A stretch of DNA of 64,000 nucleotides from Cyanodermella asteris (lineage: Eukaryota; Ascomycota; Lecanoromycetes; Ostropales; Stictidaceae). Location: positions 2,854,967 through 2,918,966 of the forward strand of contig UYJD01000001.1 in NCBI GenBank assembly GCA_900618795.1, in the 5' to 3' direction. Shown here piece by piece: positions 56,754-64,000 of the stretch (its first letter is position 1; every line of letters begins with the position of its first letter). Below the pieces are notes generated by a model. It was not told the DNA's origin. It was given only the letters and a program-made list of their open reading frames with translations, and searched no databases. The position numbers and the translations under genes are program-made.

Positions 56754-57364
56754 GAGGACCAGGACCGCGCGAACGAAGCTTCGCTGCGCGATCACAATCG
56801 AAATCTCGTTTGGGGCAAACGCCGGACTGCGGCTGGATAGGAGCGTCGCACGGAAAGAGCGCCGTACGGCTTCGGAAGGCCCTCAGTTCATCACAGACTT
56901 CCGAGGCCTGAGTTCTCGGCAGACGTGGTACCATGATCTAAGCAGGCTATCGTCTAGATAGTGTTCTGGGTTTGTCATGCCCACGTGGCGTCGGCGCTCA
57001 TCCATGCGATGGGCCACGGCTCATCAGGGTTGCGATGGAGCTATTCCGCCCCTGGCGCCGGCCGGTGTGACAGGCTCGTCGAGGCCACGCCCGCAGGCAC
57101 AAAGCCAATACAGGCTTTACAATAACTCTCATCTGCAGGCGGCAGTCGCTTCCAGCGTCAGGATCAGGCTCAGCTCTGCTTTGCAGGCTCTGTCCAAGGG
57201 AAAGAAGAGGTGTGTCGGGGTGGCAAGAAGTGCGCCGAGCAAATAGTCTCTCCTCAATTCTCCATTTGCAATAGAACAGAATAACATGCGCGTTGGCATT
57301 CCATAAGTTTTCACGTCTATAGGTAGTCTAACTTGCATCAAAAGTGCCTCTCTCCAACAGCACG
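56754..57364. other. Convergent intergenic region between UPF2 and the MFS gene
   Basis: This holds the 3' ends of the two converging genes. No gene, RNA gene or repeat was recognised. Confidence 0.5.
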
Positions 57365-59034
57365 TCATGCCAGGTGGTCATGCCACCCAATCTTATCCTT
57401 GATCATCTTCTGGTGCCAAATACTCCACAATGCAATTCCCGCCGCCAGTAAGCTTGCAAAGAACGTTCCCCAGTACGCTTCGTGATAACACATCCTCCCC
57501 TCTAGACACTCCCTCTTATGATCCGGCCTGACATGGCTGTGCGCATCAAAGATCCGCCCATACATCAAATTGAACACATTCGCAAACACCACCGGGGCGA
57601 GAGTCAGAACGCCCCAGTTCGTACTCAGACCCTGCACGCCAAACGTCTCGGCGAGCGCACTGGGGAAGCAGCCGAAGAGGAAGCCGTACGCGAGACCCGT
57701 GAGGCCGGAAAGTAGGAAGAGGTAGTTTGGATTGTCGACCGAGAGGCCGCAGACCTGAGCCAGCAGGAAGATTAAGGAGCTGGCGAACAGGCACCAGACG
57801 CGGCTGAGGTGCAGGCGCTTCACTACCAGGTCGGAGCCGATTCCGGAGAGGAAGCGGCCGGCGAAGGAGCAGAAGGAGAGGAGGGAGACGTGGATTGATT
57901 GGCGGGCGCGGATGGTTTCGAGGGTTGTGCTGGGGTCGAAGGCGGCCCAGAGGGCTTGAGCCTGCTGAATGTTAGCGAAACCTTCGACGAGTCGAGAAGC
58001 CAAGCTGGGTCAGCACTCACATCATTGCCAATGTTGTTGATCGACATCAAGCCGATTCCGGTCAAGAGACCCATGAGAGCGAAATACTGGTAGAATTCGG
58101 TGTACTTGAGCATGTGCGCGCCTCTCACATCTGAATAGACAGACTTATGAGCATCCTCCGGCGCAAGCGGTTCGACGGTGCTAATGGTGTCGTTGGGCAC
58201 ATCATCGTCCTCGCCCTCCTCGAGATCCTCTTCTGGAGCGTCGGTTCGAGGAGAGTGGGACGCGGAAGAGGCATCTGGCTGTCTCAGAAAACGTTCTGGA
58301 CAGGCAGGACTCGTGGTGGTAACCAGAGGGAAATTGCACTTACCTGGTTCTTGTTGGTTGGGCAGAAGCCTTTTGCTGCTTCCGTTAGATTCGATTCGGC
58401 TGAAGCGTCTGCTGCCGCCGGAGGAAATGGGTTTGTAGTCGTGGTAGGGAATGATTCGGAGGAAGAAGAAGGGTATGAAGATGAGGCTGAAGCAGCCGAC
58501 GGAAAGAATGAACAGAAACTTGTCGGCTTGATTTGGGGCCGCAAAGCTGGATATCGTCGCGAAGAAGAATGCCGAAAGACCGAAAGCTGCCAGCGGAAAT
58601 GCCGTGGCCGTTCCTCGATGATGCGGCCAATTGAGAGCAGACGTCTTGACCGCGCCAGCAAAAGCCATGCATCCACCAAGACCCGTGCAGAAATGATATA
58701 TGCAAAGCAAGGGCAACGGCACCGAGCCCGGTCCAGAGGTGTACGCCAGATGCAGCATCCAGTAACCAAAGCCCACGAGTACCGCCCCGACCAAAGTCCC
58801 TGGCTTAGGTCCTTTTGCGTCCACCATTATGCCGACGGGGATTCCACAGAGGTACATTCCCAAATTCCCAAAGGTGGCGAGGAGATTCGATTCGGTCGAG
58901 GAGAGGTGCATTCGCGCGGCGAACTGCGGGCCCCATGCTGAGAAGACATAATTGGAGCCGCATGCGAGGGATATGAGTGTTGCGGCGACGACTGATATTA
59001 GCCGCGCATAGTGTAGCTGCTTGTCCTGCTGCAT
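57365..59034 (-). CDS. MCH1-like major facilitator superfamily transporter
   Basis: Two exons (59034-58021 and 57961-57365) flank a 59-nt intron with donor GTGAGT and acceptor CAGCAG, giving about 536 residues from the ATG at 59034. The first helix motif LISVVAATLISLACGSNYVFSAWGPQF and the STESNLLATFGNLGMYLCGIPVG segment are typical of the fungal MCH1/nodulin-like MFS group. A long hydrophilic, acidic loop (EEDLEEGEDDD) separates two blocks of about six helices each. In that loop's C-terminal part the sequence is YSDVRGAHMLKYTEFYQYF. MCH1 was named by resemblance to monocarboxylate transporters, but the yeast protein does not carry that activity, so the substrate is open. The frame continues 46 codons upstream to a GTG, and an extra 5' exon is possible. 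Confidence 0.82.
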
Positions 59035-60032
59035 CCTGGGCGAATGCCCGCGGCAGTGTCTCTTGAGTTGTTGTATCACGGAGCTTCCATTCGTGGTAGT
59101 CGGTAGCAATGGATGAGTATGTTGAGTGAACACGCGGTCGATTGGCGGCGGCCGTCGGGCCAAAGGAGCCACCTAGACCTGACAGAGTCAATGATAGTAA
59201 TTGCGAACACTGCAAACACGTACTCAAAGTGGGATGCGCTGGTATGTGAAGTATGAAGGGTGGATCAAGAATGAGCCCTCGTATCTCGGTGAGCTGATAA
59301 CGCGGCAATAATATCCCGCTTGTCGCGGCCGATATCCGCCGAGCGGAATCCGTAAAACGACCACCATAGCTCTGTAGTAAGACCACCCTTATTCTATAAA
59401 AATGTCTTCGACCTGACTGTGAGCTTCATTGGGTACAGCAGCGAATTGGCTCTCGAGACCACATGTCGATGCCCGAGACCAAGGCCTTGTATACTGGAAT
59501 CTACATACCTGTCGTGTTTATCGGGGGTTTCGAAAGTTCGACCTCATTGACCACCTGCTACCATAACAGCCGTCTGCAGTGCTTCTGTTAATCGTTGATT
59601 ATCATTTCATCATCTATCTAAAAAAGTGAGACGTTCTAAGCTGATTCGCTGGCTCCTCAAGTCATACCCAAATCCCGCTCAAATGCAGCACACTCCTTAT
59701 CAATACCAATACAACTTCATGCCTCCACAATCCAGTCCCTTTGATTCAGTATTCACACCGATCAAAAGCGATGCGTGCGCCCGTTATGTTTCGTTAAGTC
59801 GTCAGTCTTGTGCTAGCTCAAGTCAAAGTGCTAACGTGACGGGAAGACCCCATTCCACTAGCCGACTCGACCATCCTCTCTAAAGGCTATATCGTCCAGT
59901 GTTGTGGTGTCTTCCAGAAACGACTATGACTTCTGCAATTCCCGCCTTGCGAAGGCTGTTCTTTGTACTTGTGCACCGTGATGCTGCTTGTGATGCTGCT
60001 GGCTGGGGCCAAACCGATCTTGCGATATCCGA
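59035..60032. other. Intergenic region between the MFS transporter and elongin A
   Basis: This is the 5' flank of the transporter and the 3' flank of ELA1. A possible upstream exon of the transporter may lie near 59,220-59,400. The plus-strand frame 59626-59883 has no domain. Nothing else was recognised. Confidence 0.4.
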
Positions 60033-60878
60033 TCAACCAACTCTGCGCCGTTTCTGTGGTGGGAGGAATATATTCGAGACCGGTTTCTGGCCCACAGGCG
60101 CCGGACGTTTGCGTGGTCCGGGAGCTTCGTTCTTCGGGGCATCACCGGCCAATTCGGCTTCGGACAACTTCCGCTTCTCAACAACATCCACTTTTCTCGC
60201 AAAGGCCGGGGCTCGAGAACGTTCTGCTCGAAGCTTGTTGAGCTCTGCTCTCTCTTTCCGTGGCTGTTCCGCTCTTTTTGCTATCGCGTAGTCCTCCAGC
60301 ATCGCAGTTGGTGCTTTCCTGACCACGGAAGGATGATGAGTCCTTTTCGGATTGATGATCATCCTCGGCTTCGGCATGCTCTTGATGTCACTCCTGAGCT
60401 TGGTCAAGAGACCTTTGCCGGTGTTAATGCTGGGCTTGGGTGGAGGGGCGGCTGTTCTCCTTGGGGGTGTTCGGTGGATAACTTTCGTCTGCTTCACCAC
60501 GATATCCTGCTTTGCTTGTCTCGCCGCACTCATCTTTCCCTGGAGAATCGCTTCAGCTTCAGCTGCCTTTCTGTCCGTCTTTCTCTTCAATGACTGATAC
60601 ACGTTCCACCAGTCTTTGGGATCTTCTGGCTCGTAGTCGTAGCCGTCTCGTATCGATTTTGGAATGTCTCGGCTAATGAAAGCCCGCCATAGTTCCGCAT
60701 CATCACCGATAATCTGTGGTGAGTTCTCCTCGAGTTCGTGTAGTTGTATGGCACTGTCGATCTTGATCAGGATTGGCTTGACGATGGAGTAGGGAAGGGT
60801 GTCGCCGATGTCGTTGATTCCCTGTCGCATCTGAATGCAGCGCTTCATAGCGAGGTCGAACAATCTAGGGGCCGGCAT
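60033..60878 (-). CDS. ELA1: Elongin A (ELA1-like), RNA polymerase II-linked substrate adaptor
   Basis: A single exon of 281 residues starts at the ATG at 60878. The N-terminus has PAPRLFDLAMKRCIQMRQGINDIGDTLPYSIVKPIL, combining the elongin C-binding helix (BC-box) with an F-box-like cullin-facing region. A short PKSIRDGYDYEPEDPKDWWNVYQSL motif typical of elongin A follows. The remaining half is basic and Pro/Arg rich (PPRRTAAPPPKPS, then a Lys/Arg end with QKRRRVG). Together with elongin C (Elc1) and Cul3, yeast Ela1 helps ubiquitinate stalled RNA polymerase II. The short fungal length is usual. It is divergent to THO7 with a 428-bp gap. Confidence 0.88.
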   Translation of the reverse strand: MPAPRLFDLAMKRCIQMRQGINDIGDTLPYSIVKPILIKIDSAIQLHELEENSPQIIGDDAELWRAFISRDIPKSIRDGYDYEPEDPKDWWNVYQSLKRKTDRKAAEAEAILQGKMSAARQAKQDIVVKQTKVIHRTPPRRTAAPPPKPSINTGKGLLTKLRSDIKSMPKPRMIINPKRTHHPSVVRKAPTAMLEDYAIAKRAEQPRKERAELNKLRAERSRAPAFARKVDVVEKRKLSEAELAGDAPKNEAPGPRKRPAPVGQKPVSNIFLPPQKRRRVG

Positions 60879-61306
60879 GATGAAGCGACTTTGTGAATGG
60901 GTTTGTTGTGTGTGAGAACGCTACAGTGGTCGGTGACTGAAGGCGGCGACTGCGTTGTTTAGTGATAGTGGTGGTGGTTGTAATCTCACGATGCTTCGAA
61001 GTGTTCACGGAGGAATGTCAAGACAAGGAAGACACGTTTTACAGCCGTTGAATAGAAGCATCTGGACAAGAGCAAGGTCGTACATTAATACCATGGTGGT
61101 GGAAGAAGCACCGTTGAGCGATCCCAAATGCGGCGGCGGACTGGCGTGAAACCGGTGGCTGGCGCCAAGCTGTCGCCGATTGAATGGAGTCCGACAATGG
61201 AGCTGCAAACACAATCGACCCTGCACAGAATCTTGGTCCTTGAGTCACGAAGTCGCGTCAGATAGCTATTAAACATTGCTCTTCACATCTGAGCATTCTA
61301 TTCAGT
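60879..61306. promoter_or_regulatory. 428-bp divergent region between ELA1 and THO7
   Basis: The ATGs of two oppositely oriented genes are only 428 bp apart, so this segment must contain both promoters. No specific protein-binding site was assigned. Confidence 0.55.
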
Positions 61307-62328
61307 ATGGCTCCGTTCCAGCCGCTTGCGGAGGCAGATGAAGAGAGTATGTTCGGCCCACGACTTCTCCAGCAGCTATTGACGTTATGACAGACGCTCT
61401 CCACCGGTCACGCCCACTCGCAAATGAAGAAAGATCTTTCAAGCGACTCAGGACCAAGATACTCGGGTCCGATGTCTTCTACGCCCAGGACAAGAAAAGC
61501 AATGACAAAGTCGCGGACGCAGATGCCGAACCGGAATCTGAAACGACTGCAAAACGAGCGGAAGACTACCAAAAACTTCGCGAGGATATTCTAGTCGATT
61601 TCGCCGCTTTCGAGGCAAACATAGTTCGAACGCAGCTCTTATTTGACGCGAATATCAAAGAGAGGGAGCGATATGCGGCGGAAAAGCTACGAATCCAGGC
61701 AGAGGCAGAGAAGGTGCGGAACGACACCACGGAGCTGCGTGGTCAGCTAGAACAGGCCCAGCAAACCCTTGAACGTCGGAAAGGCTGGGATAAGCTTGCG
61801 GAGAAGATTACCAACAATCGGATGTTACGGACACGCGAAGAGCAGCATGCGAACATTGACAAACTGAATGCGGAGATTGCAGAACTCGAACAGGAAAGCA
61901 AGAACTACGCGGAGACTTGGGCAGAGAGACGGCAACAATTCGGGAGGATCGTTGATGAAGGAATGCAAATGTTGCGATTGATCAAGGATGAGAAGGAGGA
62001 GGTGGAGAGAAGAGAGGGGATGGAAGGACAAGACGATGCCGACGATGGGGATGCCAATTCCGCACGAGGGCGAATCAGCACTGCTGGGACACCGCGTCCT
62101 GACGGAGGCGCGACACCCCTGCATCCGGGAACTGACAATGAGGGACCTGGTGGGTTACTACATCCTCGAACGAAGTCAGCACGGGGTTCTCCAGGTCCTG
62201 AAGCTGAGGGCAGTACGCCAGCGAAGTCGGCCGAAGATGATGCAGATATGGCGGATGAGGGCGAAGTGGAAGATGACGGAGTTGAAGGGGCTGAGGCAGG
62301 CGATGGGAATCATATGGATACTCAGTGA
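61307..62328 (+). CDS. THO7: THO complex subunit 7 (Tho7/Mft1-like)
   Basis: Two exons (61307-61346 and 61394-62328) flank a 47-nt intron with donor GTATGT, branch-like TTGAC and acceptor GACAG, giving about 324 residues. The joined N-terminus reads MAPFQPLAEADEENALHRSR followed by PLANEERSFKRLRTKIL, typical of fungal Tho7. Residues about 60-220 form a long coiled coil (for example AEKLRIQAEAEKVRNDTTEL and LEQAQQTLERR). The C-terminal third is acidic and disordered. THO7 is part of the THO complex that couples transcription to mRNA export and prevents R-loops in the nucleus. It converges on TBCA with 219 bp between the stop codons. Confidence 0.88.
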
Positions 62329-62547
62329 TCTACCCTAAAGACTTTCACCCTGTGATGCCGCTGCACCTAGTTTTGGAGAATGGCGGCGCATTGAACGAGA
62401 TCTGAACGGCTTGTGGCGGGAAATGCTATCTGATCACGAGTGGTACCATTATCTGGTCAATAAATTGGTTTCATATCATGAGCCCCCTTCCGTTGCGTAG
62501 CATGGCTGCCAGCAGCCGAACATCAATATCATACAATTTCCAACCCG

Positions 62548-62990
62548 TCAAGCAATCTCACGATAGCTGGTCTTTGCTTGGGATATGGCGTCTTTTGCCT
62601 TTGTAATCTCTCCCACATTACTTTCTGGTCCTGCAGCAGCTTCCTGAAAGTTTGTTAGCACAATTCGTCCACGGTCATTGAAACACTCACCAGCTCGTTC
62701 TCAAGCTTCTCCACCGCAGCCTTGATGCGCTCTCTCAGGGATGGAAAGACGGCCTTGGTTTCCTCAAGAGCTTGTCGCTAATGCACTGATCAGCCCATGT
62801 AGATTTGCTAGGAGTAAGATGGATGTACCTCCTGCTTCAGGGTAAATTCGGCATTCTCGTCTCCAGTGGTCTGTTCAAGCTTGGCAATGCGGGATTGTTG
62901 CTGCTCAAGCTCTTTGTGGTAGCTGCCCTCTTCCTTGACCAGGCGCTGTAGTGCCGAGGTCGCGATTGCAAGAGGCGATGGCGCAGGCAT
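62548..62990 (-). CDS. RBL2: Tubulin-specific chaperone A (cofactor A, Rbl2)
   Basis: Three exons (62990-62829, 62777-62691, 62643-62548) join in phase zero and give 114 residues. The introns are 51 nt (GTACAT to ATTAG) and 47 nt (GTGAGT to TTTCAG). The protein starts MPAPSPLAIATSALQRLVKE and continues as a three-helix bundle typical of cofactor A. The conserved parts are SYHKELEQQQSRIAKLEQ, then QALEETKAVFPSLRERIKAA and VEKLENEL, ending AKTSYREIA. The length is close to the family norm (about 105-120). Cofactor A captures free beta-tubulin released from cytosolic chaperonin. A longer reading from 63077 uses upstream codons that are less likely to be translated. Confidence 0.93.
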
Positions 62991-63308
62991 CTTGGTAGAT
63001 GTAGTTTCGGATCGTCGAATTTGTTCTCCGAGGTAGGCAAGATGATCTCTCAAATCCATTTGCTTGTTGACTTTCACTCAGAATCTCATCCCGCATTTGA
63101 ATAGCTTCCTCTTCTGGACTAGCGTGTCGGCAGCCCACTCCGCATGAAGCTTGAAGTCACCCGAACCTCCGCCCGAAGCTAGCGAGCCCGTGGGCGTAGC
63201 TTGGGGCTTTAGCGACATGGCGATCAAGAACTTTTGAGCTTCCCGAGGCGTCATCTGCCTGATCTACTGCCGACTGCACCGCGTCGCGCAAGTTTGCTAA
63301 CCCTCAAC
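62991..63308. promoter_or_regulatory. 318-bp divergent region between TBCA and PRP6
   Basis: The start codons of two oppositely oriented genes lie 318 bp apart; both promoters must be within or overlap it. No specific site was assigned. Confidence 0.55.
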
Positions 63309-64000
63309 ATGTCCGGTCGCAAGGATTTCATTAGCCAGAGGGCGCCCGAAAACTATGTCGCTGGTCTGGGTCGAGGTGCGACGGGCTTCACAACCCGGTC
63401 GGATCTGGGTTCGCATCGACATGGGCCGGACGAGGAGCAGATGAAGGAGATGCTGGCCAAGAGAGCAGCTGCTCTGGGTGCCGCTCCTCCGACAGCATAC
63501 GGAGCTACAGACAAGAAAGAGAAGGGCAAGGACGACGAGGAGGGTGGTGCCGACCCAGAACAGTTCCAGGATCCCGACAATGAGACTGGTCTTTTTGCCA
63601 GCGGAATGTACGACAGAGAGGACGACGAGGCGGACAGGATATACCAGGAGGTCGACGAAAAGATGGAGAGGAGGAGAAAAGCACGAAGGTTAGTACGATC
63701 CCTTGCCTATGCCCAGACATCTTGTGTGGAACTGGCATATTCATCGATGGTGTGTTTTGAAACAGATTACCAACATTGTCCGTCCTCGAAATATAGGGAA
63801 GAGAGAGAGAAACGAGAACAGGAAGAATACGAACGAAACAACCCGAAAGTGTCAGAACAGTTTGCGGACCTCAAACGATCATTAGCGACAGTCACGAATG
63901 ATGAATGGGCGGCAATACCGGAAGTTGGCGACTTGACGCGAAAGAACAAACGGCAGAAGCAAAACCAACAGAAGAGGTTCTACGCGGTTCCGGATAGCGT
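63309..64000 (+). CDS. PRP6: Pre-mRNA splicing factor PRP6 (N-terminal part, truncated by window edge)
   Basis: Two exons are visible: 63309-63688 and 63797 to the right edge, separated by a 108-nt intron with donor GTTAGT and acceptor ATATAG. About 194 residues are seen. The PRP1/PRP6 N-terminal signature is clear: PENYVAGLGRGATGFTTRSDLG, then DNETGLFASGMYDREDDEADRIY, and after the splice ERNNPKVSEQFADLKRSLATVTNDEWAAIPEVGDLTRKNKR in pieces. It ends at FYAVPDS. The HAT repeats that follow in the family lie outside the window. Prp6 bridges U5 and U4/U6 in the spliceosomal tri-snRNP. Confidence 0.95.
   Translation, partial: MSGRKDFISQRAPENYVAGLGRGATGFTTRSDLGSHRHGPDEEQMKEMLAKRAAALGAAPPTAYGATDKKEKGKDDEEGGADPEQFQDPDNETGLFASGMYDREDDEADRIYQEVDEKMERRRKARRLVRSLAYAQTSCVELAYSSMVCFETDYQHCPSSKYREEREKREQEEYERNNPKVSEQFADLKRSLATVTNDEWAAIPEVGDLTRKNKRQKQNQQKRFYAVPDS

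Noticed and set aside
1-64000. Search for CRISPR arrays, rRNA, tRNA genes, intact DNA transposons and virus-like elements
   Set aside because: No array periodicity, no tRNA-like T-arm with a matching fold, and no transposase, reverse transcriptase, integrase or capsid motif was recognised in any frame read.

Overview
The window is nuclear DNA of a filamentous ascomycete (Pezizomycotina; gene content and intron style suggest Dothideomycetes, but the class is an inference). Genes are spaced 0.2-4 kb apart. Introns are short (45-112 nt) with GTRNGT-type donors and CTRAC-like branch sites. Nearly every gene has a conserved eukaryotic housekeeping family. I recognise no operon, CRISPR array, rRNA, tRNA, intact transposon or secondary-metabolite cluster.

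Left third (1-26.4 kb): an edge-truncated gene of unknown function (minus strand); a membrane RING-H2 ubiquitin ligase (minus); a 4 kb gap without a firm gene; mitochondrial MutS homologue MSH1 (minus); a YDJ1-type DnaJ chaperone with a CaaX end (minus); and TFIIIC subunit TFC4/Sfc4 (minus). These are followed by a VTS1/Smaug-type RNA-binding protein (plus), an unrecognised proline-rich protein carrying an in-frame 15-bp minisatellite (plus), a frame-broken BTB gene (plus, pseudogene) and a stomatin/SPFH protein (minus).

Middle (28.4-45.4 kb): a TLC-domain membrane protein (minus), an assembly gap beside nested inverted repeats, a stand-alone cytochrome b561 protein (minus), translation factor eIF5B (minus), a large MMS1/DDB1-like beta-propeller protein (minus), and, divergent from it, a GYP8/TBC1D20-type Rab GAP with a C-terminal membrane anchor (plus).

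Right (47.7-64 kb): exocyst subunit SEC5 (plus, with a GC-AG intron), a glutathione S-transferase (plus), nonsense-mediated decay factor UPF2/NMD2 (plus, two tiny first exons), an MCH1-like MFS transporter (minus), elongin A (minus), THO complex subunit 7 (plus), tubulin cofactor A (minus), and the start of splicing factor PRP6 (plus, cut by the window end).

Several gene pairs are divergent (TFC4/VTS1, the MMS1-like gene/GYP8, ELA1/THO7, TBCA/PRP6) or convergent (UPF2/MCH1, THO7/TBCA). I see no evidence that neighbours form a pathway. I did not find a convincing new biological system. The most unusual items are the coding minisatellite gene, the BTB pseudogene, the inverted-repeat cluster at the assembly gap, and a few splice-site peculiarities. 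Exon boundaries were derived by eye from reading frame, splice consensus and remembered family sequence, without alignment or transcript data. Several genes have an in-frame TTG or GTG extension upstream of the first ATG; in those I chose the first ATG.
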